From assembly GCA_902806425.1 (NCBI GenBank), contig CADCWP010000316.1:1-48311 (forward strand): DNA of 48,311 bases. Direction: 5' to 3'. How positions within the stretch are numbered: position 1 is the first letter of the stretch; each line of letters begins with the position of its first letter. Below the pieces are notes generated by a model. It was not told where the DNA came from, searched no databases, and saw nothing but the letters and a program-made list of their open reading frames with translations. The position numbers and the translations under genes were made by a program. Of this stretch, positions 26,964-35,641 are shown piece after piece. The stretch comes from an uncultured Truepera sp. GTDB taxonomy: Bacteria > Deinococcota > Deinococci > Deinococcales > Trueperaceae.

Positions 26964-27029
26964 ACGAATAGTGACGCCACGACCGCGTGGGGGACAAAAG
27001 AAGTGCCTGCGTCTCTTAGCGGAGGCAAG

Positions 27030-28376
27030 CTATTTACCGACACAAAAGTTTTTGAAAATGTGCTCTAGAGTCTCCTCGGCGATGTCGCCTCGGCCTGTCA
27101 GCTCGGCGAGCGTCCGGAGCGCGTCCTCCAAGTCTAGTGCGGCGAGGTCATCGGGCGCGGCTTGAGCGCGCAGCAGGTTTTCGCGCACCGTCTCCAGCGC
27201 ACTGACCTGTCGTTCACCGCCGAGCCACAGTTCGGTGCCCCCGGCGTCGCCAATGAGCCGTTCGCGCACCGTCTGCCGGAGCGTCTCCAAGCCTTCACCT
27301 GTGGTTGCGGAAACGTTCAGCGTAGCGATTCCGTGGGTCTGAGGCCCCCACACGGCGCTCAGGTCGGTCTTGCTGGCGACTACGAGCAGGCGGGCGGGGT
27401 CCAGCTCGGCGATCAAGGCCAGATCTTCCGGCTCTAGCGGCGTGCTCGTGTCGAGCAGCAGCAAGCTCAGGTCGGCGTTACGTGCGATGCTTTTCGCGAG
27501 TTCGACACCGGATGCTTCGATGGCGTCCCCAGTATCGCGGATGCCCGCCGTGTCGACTGCCGTCACAGGCACGCCTAGGATGTCCAGGGGTGCCTCGAGA
27601 TAGTCACGCGTCGTTCCCGGCACGTCCGACACCAACGAGCGCCGGTAGCCTAGAAGCGCGTTCAGCAGGCTTGATTTGCCCGCGTTGGGTTTGCCGATGA
27701 GCGCCAGCCGCGCCCCCCGCTGCGCGATCCGGCCCGCTTTGGCGGTCGCCAACAGCTTGTCGATGCGGCCTACGGCCCTGCCCAACGGCTCTATAAAGTC
27801 CGCGTCCGGCACGCCCTCATCCGGATAGTCGAAGACGGCTTGAAGGTTTCCGTACACCCTCGTCACGTCGCTCTGGATGAGGTCGAGTTGCTCGGTGAGC
27901 GCTTTAGAAAGCCCCAACGCGGCGCTTCGTCTGGCGCTATCGCTCTGAGCGTTGACGAGGTCCAAAACCGCCTCGGCCTGCACCAGGTCGAGCCGCCCGG
28001 AGAGGTAAGCGCGGAGCGTGAACTCGCCGGGTTGCGCGAGGCGCGCGCCATGTCTTAAACAAAGCTCGAGCGCGCGACGCAAGACCGCTGGGCCGCCATG
28101 CGTTTGCAGTTCTAAAACGTCCTCGCCAGTATATGAGTGCGGCGTGCGGAAAGTCAGGAGCAGCGCCTCGTCGACGAGTTCTTCGCCGTCCGTAACGCGC
28201 CCGTACACGATCCGGCCCGCCGGAAGGTCCGTTACACAACGGCCACTATGGGGCGCAAAGAGTCTTGCACCGACCGTGTAGCTCTCCGGCCCCGACAGCC
28301 GCACGATGCCGACCGCCCCGACGCCGGGGGCGGTGGCGATAGCGGCGATGGTATCTCCTTGGGGGGGCAGCGGCAT
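27030..28376 (-). CDS. mnmE: tRNA-modification GTPase MnmE
   Basis: The 448-residue GTPase works with MnmG to modify the wobble uridine of certain tRNAs. The N-terminal folate-binding part (DTIAAIATAPGVGAVGIVRLSG) and helical domain flank a G domain with GKPNAGKSSLLNALLG (P loop), SDVPGTTRDYLE, DTAGIRDT and ASKTD. The C-terminal FCVGK carries the catalytic Cys. The length is standard. The ATG at 28376 is the natural start. It is a single gene with its own terminator. Confidence 0.95.
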   Translation of the reverse strand: MPLPPQGDTIAAIATAPGVGAVGIVRLSGPESYTVGARLFAPHSGRCVTDLPAGRIVYGRVTDGEELVDEALLLTFRTPHSYTGEDVLELQTHGGPAVLRRALELCLRHGARLAQPGEFTLRAYLSGRLDLVQAEAVLDLVNAQSDSARRSAALGLSKALTEQLDLIQSDVTRVYGNLQAVFDYPDEGVPDADFIEPLGRAVGRIDKLLATAKAGRIAQRGARLALIGKPNAGKSSLLNALLGYRRSLVSDVPGTTRDYLEAPLDILGVPVTAVDTAGIRDTGDAIEASGVELAKSIARNADLSLLLLDTSTPLEPEDLALIAELDPARLLVVASKTDLSAVWGPQTHGIATLNVSATTGEGLETLRQTVRERLIGDAGGTELWLGGERQVSALETVRENLLRAQAAPDDLAALDLEDALRTLAELTGRGDIAEETLEHIFKNFCVGK

Positions 28377-28449
28377 AGTTACATTCCACCGCTTGGGCTT
28401 CTCAAACTACGTCGTGAGCATGACTTGAAGCTGTTAAGGTCCACCGACG

Positions 28450-29349
28450 TTACTCTCTCACACGTACGAGCGCCACAACGTAGTCAGGTTTGGCTTCTCC
28501 AAACGCTTGTTGACATCTGAACCCGCCTTCACGTTTTCTACAGGGGTCCTCATTGCCAGGTCCGAGCACTATCGCCGTGTCGCGCCCTCCAAGTGTGACG
28601 CCGCCATCCTTGAAAACAAGCGTAAAAAAGCCTTGTTGCCCTTGCGGGATGGGTGGGCCAGAAATCTGCTTTAAGTCAAGTGCGATATGTAGAGACCCCG
28701 GCCCTCCCCGTGCGCCATCTTCGAGCACGCGGCGCACGGTCACGTTTCGGGGGATAAGGTGTTCTGCCTCTACGTAACCTGACGGTATCCATCCTCCCGC
28801 GCTCTCGTAACCTTCAAGTAGAGCGAAGTATCCCGCTGTCGCAAGACTAGCCAGTGGAAGGATATAGTCATCATGCGTCTCTCTTGTTTCTATGCCAAAG
28901 GTTTCTAAGAGTGGATCAAGGGGTACGATCAGCTCGCCTGACGCTTCCATCCAGTATGGTGTAGAGGCGACCTCTAAGGTGTTTTGGTCTACCTGAACGG
29001 TTGAAGAGTCGGCTTTGAATTCGATTTTGTGGTTGGTGTTGTTATAGCGCTTACCGACGATAAGGCCGGACTTCTGTGATGTATCAAGGTACATCTGTGC
29101 GCCCAAAAGTTCCCCCACCACGCGCAGAGGCACCATCCCGTCACCCCGCTCGTTTCTGTACGGCGTGACGGGATGAGCTTGTAGGAGATACCACTCGTTT
29201 ATCTTGAGGAGCACCGGGGTGCCCTGCTGCGGTGGAGTGAAGACCTCGAGCACCTCGCTCACAGGTGTGTTGAATGCGGGTGCTTGGGCGTGGACGCCAC
29301 CCCAAACGAGCGCGGTAACTAAAAGCAGGAATAGATGACGGTGTTTCAC
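28450..29349 (-). CDS. secreted copper-amine-oxidase-like stalk-domain protein
   Basis: The 299-residue protein has a signal peptide (HLFLLLVTALVWGGVHAQA). Residues about 45-160 resemble the copper amine oxidase N-terminal (stalk) domain: PVLLKINEWYLLQ, GDGMVPLRVVGELLGAQM, IEFKADSSTVQVDQ and ELIVPLDPLLETFG. This domain occurs in many exported proteins and is structural. The rest (residues 165-299) is of unknown type, with a late Cys pair (DPCRKREGGFRCQQ) that may form a disulfide. The gene is less GC-rich than its neighbours. It follows hemL with ten bases between on the same strand. Confidence 0.72.
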   Translation of the reverse strand: MKHRHLFLLLVTALVWGGVHAQAPAFNTPVSEVLEVFTPPQQGTPVLLKINEWYLLQAHPVTPYRNERGDGMVPLRVVGELLGAQMYLDTSQKSGLIVGKRYNNTNHKIEFKADSSTVQVDQNTLEVASTPYWMEASGELIVPLDPLLETFGIETRETHDDYILPLASLATAGYFALLEGYESAGGWIPSGYVEAEHLIPRNVTVRRVLEDGARGGPGSLHIALDLKQISGPPIPQGQQGFFTLVFKDGGVTLGGRDTAIVLGPGNEDPCRKREGGFRCQQAFGEAKPDYVVALVRVRE

Positions 29350-29359
29350 CCTCAGCCTC

Positions 29360-30664
29360 TTAAACAGCTACAGCCGACGCTACGCCTTGAAACGCTTCTG
29401 TTCCTGCTCGAATCATCCTCTCGATGTCGGCTTCCGTATGCGCGTACGACAAAAACGCCGCCTCATAAGCGCTCGCGGGCCAGTAGACGCCGCGCTCCAG
29501 CAGACCGTGAAACCACCTCTTAAACTGTTCCGTATCCGTCGTGCTAGCGCTCTCAAAATCCGTCACCGGCCCCTCGGTAAAGAAGACTGTGATCATCGAG
29601 CCGACGCGGTTGACTGTGACGGGGACGCCGTGCCGCTCGGCCCCGGCGCGGAGGCCCGCCCCCAACTGCGCCCCTCGCGCCTCTAAGACCTCGTACAAGT
29701 CAGGTGCCTCAGCCATCGCCTCGAACGTTGCAATCCCCGCCGCCATCGCCAGAGGATTGCCCGAGAGTGTCCCGGCCTGGTAGACCTTGCCGACCGGCGA
29801 GACGTTGTTCATAACGTCTGCCTTGCCGCCATACGCCCCGACCGGCAGCCCGCCGCCGATGATCTTGCCCCAGCACACCAGGTCGGCGTCGATACCGTAG
29901 TGCTCAACCGCGCCGCCGGGGGCGAGCCTGAACCCGGTCATCACCTCGTCGGCGATCAGCAGCGCGCCGTAGTGACGAGTCAACCCGCGCAAGCCGCTTA
30001 AAAACTCTTGGGTTGGAGTGACGACGCCCATGTTGCCGACGACGGGCTCAAAGATAACCGCGGCGATCTCGTCCGGGCGCGCCTCGAACAGCTCGCGCAC
30101 CGAGTCCAGATCGTTGTACCGCGCGACAAGCGTCGTTTTGGCCGTATCCGCCGGGACGCCCGCCGACGAGGGAACGCCTGTCGTCAGCGCCCCCGATCCG
30201 GCGGCCACGAGAAGCGCGTCGGCGTGGCCGTGGTAGTTCCCGGCGAACTTGATGATGAAGTCGCGCCCGGTCGCCCCTCGCGCCACTCTAAGTGCGCTCA
30301 TAGTCGCTTCGGTGCCAGAGTTGACGAAGCGAACGCGCTCACAGCCGGGGTAGTGTGCCAAGACCTGCTCGGCCAGCTCGACCTCACGGCCTGTGGGCGC
30401 TCCGAATGAGGTGCCGTGCTGCGCCGCTGCCTGAACTGCGGCAACCACTTTCGGATGCGCGTGGCCCAAGATCATCGGTCCCCACGACCCGACCGCGTCG
30501 AGATACGCGTTGCCGTCGGCGTCAGTGAGGGTGACGCCGCTAGCTTGTGTGATAAACCTGGGGTTGCCGCCGACCGAGCCGAAGGCCCGAACGGGCGAGT
30601 TGACGCCGCCCGGAATGAGCTCGGTGGCGCGGGCAAAAAGCGCTTCAGAGGCCGTTGTCTTCAT
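29360..30664 (-). CDS. hemL: glutamate-1-semialdehyde 2,1-aminomutase HemL
   Basis: The 434-residue PLP enzyme converts glutamate-1-semialdehyde to 5-aminolevulinate for haem and other tetrapyrroles. It shows LIPGGVNSPVRAFGSVGGNP near the N-terminus, FVNSGTEATMSALRVAR, LLIADEVMTGFRLAPGG with the ring-binding Asp, and VCWGKIIGGGLPVGAYGG carrying the Schiff-base Lys. AGTLSGNPLAMAAG is also diagnostic. The length is normal and the ATG at 30664 fits the usual N-terminus. The gene stands on the minus strand upstream of the stalk-domain protein. Confidence 0.95.
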   Translation of the reverse strand: MKTTASEALFARATELIPGGVNSPVRAFGSVGGNPRFITQASGVTLTDADGNAYLDAVGSWGPMILGHAHPKVVAAVQAAAQHGTSFGAPTGREVELAEQVLAHYPGCERVRFVNSGTEATMSALRVARGATGRDFIIKFAGNYHGHADALLVAAGSGALTTGVPSSAGVPADTAKTTLVARYNDLDSVRELFEARPDEIAAVIFEPVVGNMGVVTPTQEFLSGLRGLTRHYGALLIADEVMTGFRLAPGGAVEHYGIDADLVCWGKIIGGGLPVGAYGGKADVMNNVSPVGKVYQAGTLSGNPLAMAAGIATFEAMAEAPDLYEVLEARGAQLGAGLRAGAERHGVPVTVNRVGSMITVFFTEGPVTDFESASTTDTEQFKRWFHGLLERGVYWPASAYEAAFLSYAHTEADIERMIRAGTEAFQGVASAVAV

Positions 30665-30727
30665 CTCTCTATGCTGTCACGGCGACGGCGTGGAGAGGGC
30701 TCACTGGCCTACGCGAACCCTGTCAGG

Positions 30728-31258
30728 TCACGCCTGCTCGTAGTCGACGGCGACAACTTCGAGGGTCTGCTTGCCGCGAGGGGTTTGCATATGCGCTTTT
30801 TCCCCGACCTTTGGGCCACTGGGCGCGCGGGCGATGGGCGCGGTGAAGGCTACGCGGTTCTCATCGGTGGCCGCCTCGTCAACCCCAACAACCGTAAAAC
30901 GGCGTTCCTCACCGGCGAATCTGCCTGAAAGCGTCCGCACGGTGACGGTCGCGCCGAAGCCGACTTCGCCTTGCAGTGCTGTTTGCACGACTTGGACGCT
31001 CGAGAGACGGCCCTCGAGCCCCTCTAGGCGCTCGCGCAGCGCCGCAAGTTGCCGCGCCCGCTCTGCGTCGTCATTCGCGCCGTCATCTTTACCGTCCCCG
31101 AGCCGCGCACGTTCGGCGATCAGTGCGGCACGTTCGGTCTGGAGCAGTTGCAACCCTCTAGGCGTGACGTAGTTGGGGGTGCCGGGGGGCAGCGGCGGGC
31201 GGGCCGCGACGATGATCCGTTCGCCTTGAGCGTCGTCTTTAAGAAACGCCTTACTCAT
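30728..31258 (-). CDS. atypical GreA/GreB-family transcription factor
   Basis: The 176-residue protein binds the RNA polymerase secondary channel by family. The N-terminus has NYVTPRGLQLLQTERAAL, and residues 30-90 form a coiled coil; the C-terminal FKBP-like domain shows GATVTVRTLSG, FTVVGVDEA and KVGEKAHMQTPRGKQTLEVVAV. The normal tip motif G-D-L-S-E-N-A-E-Y is absent; in its place is an acidic run DGKDDGANDDAERAR. That differs from ordinary GreA and recalls the acidic tip of the Thermus Gre-homologue Gfh1. Cleavage stimulation or inhibition cannot be told from sequence. ATG 31258 is the start. Confidence 0.85.
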   Translation of the reverse strand: MSKAFLKDDAQGERIIVAARPPLPPGTPNYVTPRGLQLLQTERAALIAERARLGDGKDDGANDDAERARQLAALRERLEGLEGRLSSVQVVQTALQGEVGFGATVTVRTLSGRFAGEERRFTVVGVDEAATDENRVAFTAPIARAPSGPKVGEKAHMQTPRGKQTLEVVAVDYEQA

Positions 31259-31541
31259 AAAAACCCTTTCTTAGCTGGGGAGCTGTGGCTTCGATTATAG
31301 AGTGCTCAACTCTTGACACGCGTCGGCCAAAGTTTTTGCTCGCGTATACCCGCTTCATGTTTCTAAAGGCGTGCTTGAGCAGAAGCCGTAGCTCGGTCCA
31401 ACATCCGGCGCTCCCCGATTCGCTCAACCTCTCCGAATCGGCTTCAGCCGGGCTCCGGACAACGCCGTGCGGGTAGGGGCTGCGAGAACCCGGACCGCGT
31501 GGGTATTCGGCTGACCAGGGCTTGCTAAACTACCCTTAAAG

Positions 31542-32420
31542 ATGCAGACCATCACCTTTGTCCAACAGTTCGCCTCGCCGACCCTCGACCATTTTTTTCG
31601 CCTTATGAGCGACTTGGGCAGCACAGAGGCGTACATTATCTTTTTGCTCGGTACCTATCTGGCTTTAGACGCGCGCCTCGGGCAGCGGTTGGGCCTCTTT
31701 GTCCTCTTCGGGTTTTATCTAAATTTCCACCTTAAAGGCTTGATCGGGACGGAGCGACCGTTTCTTATCGATCCTGCGGTAGCGCGCACACCTGAAGCGA
31801 TCCCGACGAGCGGGCCGGGGTTCCCAAGCGGCCACGCGCAGATGAGCCTGACGTTCTGGGGATACGCCGCGAGTTGGCTTAAACGTCCCTGGTTCTGGGC
31901 TGTAGCGGTGCTGCTCGTCGCTTTGATCTCGCTTTCCCGGCTCTATCTGGGGATGCATTTTTTGGTCGATGTTGTCGGTGGGCTCCTTATCGGCGCGTTT
32001 TATACGGTGGTGGTGGCCTTTGCCGAACCGGTATGGGCGAGTCTCAAGGGCGTTCCGAGACCGATGAGGGCGCTTGCAGGCTTTCTGATACCGCTCTTTT
32101 TGCTGCTCGTGCTGCCGCCGCCCGGCCTCGAGTCGAGCCTTATCATGGGGGCGATGGCGGCCTTTGGCAGCGCGCCTCTGCTGCTGCCCTACAAACCCCC
32201 CGCACGGCTCGGCCCGCGCCTGCTGGTGGCTTTTGTCGGCATCGTGTTCGTCTTCGCGGCGCTTACGGCCTCGAGTCTGCTGCTACCCGAAGACTTCAAG
32301 CGCAACCCTTTAGGTGGTTTTATCCGCTACTTCGCGGTCGCCTATATCGGCCTCTACCTGACGCCGTGGCTCGCGCAGCGGCTTGGAATCGCACCCCGCA
32401 AAACTCGTGCGGCGCATTAA
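31542..32420 (+). CDS. PAP2-family membrane phosphatase
   Basis: The 292-residue membrane protein has the three phosphatase motifs: LKGLIGTERP (I), PSGHAQMSLTFWG (II) and SRLYLGMHFLVDVVGG (III), with the catalytic His pair in II and III. About nine hydrophobic helices are seen, several beyond the basic PAP2 unit. Family members remove phosphate from lipids such as undecaprenyl diphosphate or phosphatidic acid. A TAAACT box lies ten bases before ATG 31542. It overlaps truA by 14 bases. Confidence 0.9.
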   Translation: MQTITFVQQFASPTLDHFFRLMSDLGSTEAYIIFLLGTYLALDARLGQRLGLFVLFGFYLNFHLKGLIGTERPFLIDPAVARTPEAIPTSGPGFPSGHAQMSLTFWGYAASWLKRPWFWAVAVLLVALISLSRLYLGMHFLVDVVGGLLIGAFYTVVVAFAEPVWASLKGVPRPMRALAGFLIPLFLLLVLPPPGLESSLIMGAMAAFGSAPLLLPYKPPARLGPRLLVAFVGIVFVFAALTASSLLLPEDFKRNPLGGFIRYFAVAYIGLYLTPWLAQRLGIAPRKTRAAH

Positions 32421-33177
32421 ACTCACGCTCGAGTACGACGGCAGCTCCTTTTACGGCTGGCAGGTACAGGCCAAAACCGGGGAGCGGACGGTTCAGGGCG
32501 TCGTTGAGTCTGCCCTGGCCGACGTTCCCGGCGCAGTTCCCAGGGTCATGGCCGCAGGCCGCACCGACGCCGGGGTTCACGCCCTCGCCATGACGGCGCA
32601 CTACAACACCGACGACGGCATTCCGGTAGCCAACATTCCGGCGGCCCTCAACGCCCGCCTGCCGGGTGACGTTCGCGTATTGGACGCTGAGGAGGTCGGC
32701 CCGGACTTCGAGGCGCAGTTCGGGTGCCGCTATCGCCGCTACATGTACCGGCTGCGCTCGCTTCGGGGTGGGGTGACGGGGTCGGCCTTGGACCGGCAGC
32801 GGGTGCTCTTTTTGCCGCAGCGCCTCGACACCCCCGCCATGCAGCGGGCTGCCCCACAGTTTGAGGGCACACGCGACTTCGCCGCACTCGCTACCCAAGA
32901 GGTGCGCCCGACGGTCCGGACGGTGTTTTTGTGCCGCCTGCACGTCTCAGGAGCCGACCTCACGCTGCACGTCGCCGCCGACGGCTTTTTGCGAAATATG
33001 GTGCGGGCGCTTGTCGGCACGCTTGTGTGGGTCGGGGAGGGGAAGCTGACGCCGGAGCGTATTCCGGAACTCCTAGCCGCTAAAGACCGCCGCCGTATGG
33101 GGCCGAACGTACCGCCGCATGGCCTCTATTTCGCCGAGGCCGGGTATACGCCGTGGACCGGGTTCGACCTGGTTTAG
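32407..33177 (+). CDS. truA: tRNA pseudouridine(38-40) synthase TruA
   Basis: The 256-residue enzyme makes pseudouridine at positions 38-40 of tRNA. It starts RRIKLTLEYDGSSFYGWQ, has the catalytic Asp in AAGRTDAGVHALAM (about residue 57), YRRYMYRL, and ends with the family block DGFLRNMVRALVGTLVWVGEGKL and GPNVPPHGLYF. GTG 32407 is chosen because it gives the usual N-terminus; a TTG eight codons earlier adds a non-homologous MESHPAKL. Either way it overlaps the PAP2 gene, so the two are co-translated. Confidence 0.93.
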   Translation: MRRIKLTLEYDGSSFYGWQVQAKTGERTVQGVVESALADVPGAVPRVMAAGRTDAGVHALAMTAHYNTDDGIPVANIPAALNARLPGDVRVLDAEEVGPDFEAQFGCRYRRYMYRLRSLRGGVTGSALDRQRVLFLPQRLDTPAMQRAAPQFEGTRDFAALATQEVRPTVRTVFLCRLHVSGADLTLHVAADGFLRNMVRALVGTLVWVGEGKLTPERIPELLAAKDRRRMGPNVPPHGLYFAEAGYTPWTGFDLV

Positions 33178-33225
33178 GGGTCTTCAGGCAGCTAAGAGAT
33201 CAAAAAGCTGAGTCCGTTCGGCCCG

Positions 33226-33927
33226 TTAACTGCTTGCGCTATCGGTACGTCCCCTCAACCCTTCCTTGCGCGCTCGCCCCGCCCACAGGTGCGCCTGACG
33301 TAGCGGCTCCGGCAGCTTTGTGCGCCCCGGCAGCGCCCGGACGAACGCCAGCCCCGCGTCAAACCCGACCCGGTGCCCCGGCGAGAGGTAGAGCGCCTTG
33401 ACGTTCGTACGGGAACGGTAGACCCAACCGACCTGTGCGCCCTTGGCGATGAGCGGCACGGCGTTCCCGGCTTCATTAGAGAGCTCCGCCGCCGGTTTGC
33501 CGTACAGGAGACTTTTGGCGACGCCGAGACTCGGTAGGTCCAGATGTACCCCCAAGTGCGCGGCGATGCCGAGGCCGCGCGGGTGCGCGACGCCCTGACC
33601 GTCGACTAGAAGTAGGTCGGGCGGTGCGGAGAGGTTAGCAAGCGCCTCCAGGTAGGCCGGGGCTTCACGAAACGATAGATAACCCGGCACGTAGGGAAAA
33701 ACGCCATCGGGGTCTACCGCGCCGAAACCAACCTCACGCACCTCTTGGGACTCACAGTCCCACAAGACTGCCGCTGCTACGAGCGCCTCATCGCGTTTAT
33801 ATGAGGCGTCGAGTGCCGCCAGGGTACGCACGTGCGAAAGGTCGCCCGTAAGACTGACGCGGGCGGCGAGGTCGCGCTGAATGGCGGTAGCTTCCTGAAG
33901 GGTGCGGGGTGTAGGAAAGGCGATCAC
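33226..33927 (-). CDS. nfi: endonuclease V
   Basis: The 233-residue nuclease cuts DNA beside deaminated bases such as hypoxanthine. Active-site parts are ALDASYKRDEALVAA (first Asp), GYLSFREAPAYLEAL (Glu), LLLVDGQGVAHPRGLGIAAHLGV (Asp) and LGVAKSLLYG (Lys region), with the wedge and late segment LYLSPGHRVGFDAGL. The length is normal. The GTG at 33927 lies five bases after a TAAAAT box on the minus strand. It is a single gene. Confidence 0.93.
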   Translation of the reverse strand: MIAFPTPRTLQEATAIQRDLAARVSLTGDLSHVRTLAALDASYKRDEALVAAAVLWDCESQEVREVGFGAVDPDGVFPYVPGYLSFREAPAYLEALANLSAPPDLLLVDGQGVAHPRGLGIAAHLGVHLDLPSLGVAKSLLYGKPAAELSNEAGNAVPLIAKGAQVGWVYRSRTNVKALYLSPGHRVGFDAGLAFVRALPGRTKLPEPLRQAHLWAGRARKEGLRGRTDSASS

Positions 33928-33932
33928 AACCG

Positions 33933-33938
33933 ATTTTA
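33933..33938 (-). promoter_or_regulatory. leaderless promoter -10 for endonuclease V
   Basis: TAAAAT on the minus strand ends five bases before the GTG start at 33927. No ribosome-binding site lies between. No clear -35 was found. Confidence 0.45.
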
Positions 33939-33964
33939 CCTGTTTGCGAAGGTGACTTTTTAGC

Positions 33965-34363
33965 TCAGGGAAGAAGTTTAAGGGGTTTTATCGTCCTTAC
34001 AACGGTAAAGTGTCGTCGGTCAGTCGTAGCTACCCTGCCTGAACCGCCCTCACCCAGCGCAATCACCGCTGCGTCGGCAAACCCCAGCGGCAAGTCGGCA
34101 TACTTCCGCATCAGCTCCTGTATTCGGGGTACGTCAGCCTCTTGTTAGACGAGGCTGAAACCGCCGTTCTGACAATCGTCTAAAAACGCTGCCATAGCGT
34201 GATGTCCGACTTTGGTCTCAACCATCCAAGCGAGTTCGCTGAGAACAGCGACCGGCACGATGATTGGAGGAGTTTCCGATAAAAAGAGCCTGACGACGGC
34301 TTTGTTGTTGTGGTCGCGGCGGTTGAGAAAAGCAAAGAGCGCCGACGTGTCAGCGACGAGCAC
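33965..34363 (-). pseudogene. PIN-domain (VapC-like) toxin gene with in-frame stop
   Basis: The frame from GTG 34363 encodes a PIN-domain start, LVADTSALFAFLNRRD, with the second acidic residue in VLSELAW. It is stopped by TAA at 34145-34147 after GGFSLV. Reading on in the same frame gives QEADVPRIQELMRKY, LPLGFADAAVIALGEG and VATTDRRHFTVVR, which supply the last two PIN acidic positions, ending at the TGA at 33965. The full gene would have about 132 codons, the normal size. A single nonsense change therefore inactivates it. It overlaps the upstream partner gene by 14 bases, as in toxin-antitoxin pairs. Confidence 0.82.
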
Positions 34364-34771
34364 GCGCTACATCTTTTAAGCTTTCACTTTGAGTATCAGA
34401 AGCTATGATGCCCATTGACGAGAAACGTGGATTCCTCCGATGCCAGGCATCCAAAATCACTTCCTCAATGGCTTCTTGAAGCACCGAAATCTGTAGCCTG
34501 TAAGCTTCGCTTTCATCTAAAAGAGTTACAAGCTCAGCCCCAAGTGGAAGTTCTAGCAACACTTCACGGTCTTGCTCAGTATAGAAACGAGTAACCCCCG
34601 TAAAAAGCCGGTAGTTGTGGTGGTTATATGCTGTCCAAGGTTCTGTGCTAGCTTGTATGGCCTCAGCAAATGCTTGAAGTGCTTCGGCTCGCTTTGCCAA
34701 ACTCTCGAAAATACCAACTAGCGCCTTCCAAATCTCTAGCGCTTCTTCAAAACGCTCATCGTAAGTTGATT

Positions 34772-34785
34772 ACGTCGTTTGCTAT
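34772..34785 (+). repeat. left terminal inverted repeat of the IS
   Basis: ACGTCGTTTGCTAT matches the inverted right end at 35628-35641 at all 14 positions. Similarity fades beyond position 16. Confidence 0.88.
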
Positions 34786-34824
34786 CTAGTTTAAGGGCAG
34801 GAGAAGGGGGATGGTGGGATTACC

Positions 34825-35631
34825 ATGGCCCCTCATCCCCGTTATCAGCGTAGCCTCGACGAGCTGTTCTTGCACGTCTACGTTTACATCGACGACTGGC
34901 TCGAGCCCTACCAAGCGCAACTCCCCAAACACAGCAGGCAAAAAGCCAGCATCAGTGAGTTGTTGACTATTGCAGTGATGGGCGAGCTGTTGGCACAACC
35001 GTATGAGAGCACGTGGTACTGGATTGTCAAGCAGCGGTTTGGCGATCTCTTTCCAAGCCTGCCCGAGTACAGCCGCTACCACCGCGTGCTCAGGAACGCT
35101 GAGCCACTATTGGCGGCGCTGGCGCTCTCAGTAGTCGCTGGGCAGTCGCGGCTGCACCTAATCGACAGCAAGCCCTTGCCGATAGCTAAGGGGAAACGAG
35201 CGGCGTGGGCGAAGCTGCCCGAAGCCGCTAAAGGCTTCTCAACCATGGGGATGGTTTACGGCTTCAAACTCCACGCCCTGACCGACGAACGAGGACTGTT
35301 CGAGAGGTGGACCTTTGCTCCGGCCAACCACAGCGATGTGACGCTAGCAGGTGAGCTTTTGGAGGGTCTAGAAGCGCATCTCATCCTTGGCGACAAAGCT
35401 TATATCGGCTCTACGGCCTGCACGCCGAAGCGCAAGAACATGGCTCAAAAGGACGATTGGAAGGGCTGGATGAGCAACGCTCGCAAACGCATTGAGTCGA
35501 GCTTTAGCTCCCTAGTCCGCTCCCTGACGCTTCATGCGGCTCAAGTTAAGACCTTCGCCTCGCTTAAAACCCGCGTCAACCTCAAGATCGCCGCCTTCAA
35601 TCTGCTCTACTCAGGCGTGCTCTTCAAATAG
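34825..35631 (+). CDS. IS982-family transposase
   Basis: The 268-residue DDE transposase shows the IS982 pattern: SISELLTIAVMGELL near the N-terminus, YSRYHRVLRN, HLIDSKPLPIAKGKR with the first Asp (about residue 114), YGFKLHALTDERG, LILGDKAYIGS with the second Asp (about 192), and ARKRIESSFSSLVRS with the Glu. The length is near the family norm. The start is ATG 34825 and the stop falls inside the right inverted repeat. The frame is open from end to end, so the element may be active. Confidence 0.9.
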   Translation: MAPHPRYQRSLDELFLHVYVYIDDWLEPYQAQLPKHSRQKASISELLTIAVMGELLAQPYESTWYWIVKQRFGDLFPSLPEYSRYHRVLRNAEPLLAALALSVVAGQSRLHLIDSKPLPIAKGKRAAWAKLPEAAKGFSTMGMVYGFKLHALTDERGLFERWTFAPANHSDVTLAGELLEGLEAHLILGDKAYIGSTACTPKRKNMAQKDDWKGWMSNARKRIESSFSSLVRSLTLHAAQVKTFASLKTRVNLKIAAFNLLYSGVLFK

Positions 35632-35641
35632 CAAACGACGT
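35628..35641 (-). repeat. right terminal inverted repeat of the IS
   Basis: This is the exact reverse complement of the left end over 14 bases and contains the transposase stop codon. GATT follows directly and repeats the base quartet before the left end. Confidence 0.88.

Larger units (their letters stand above)
34772..35641 (+). mobile_element. IS982-like insertion sequence, 870 bp, complete
   Basis: The element is bounded by perfect 14-base inverted repeats (ACGTCGTTTGCTAT at 34772-34785 and its complement at 35628-35641). It is flanked by the direct repeat GATT (34768-34771 and 35642-35645). It holds one transposase gene that fills nearly all of it. The intact ends, target duplication and open transposase suggest recent insertion. 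It interrupts the partner gene of the PIN toxin. Confidence 0.9.
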
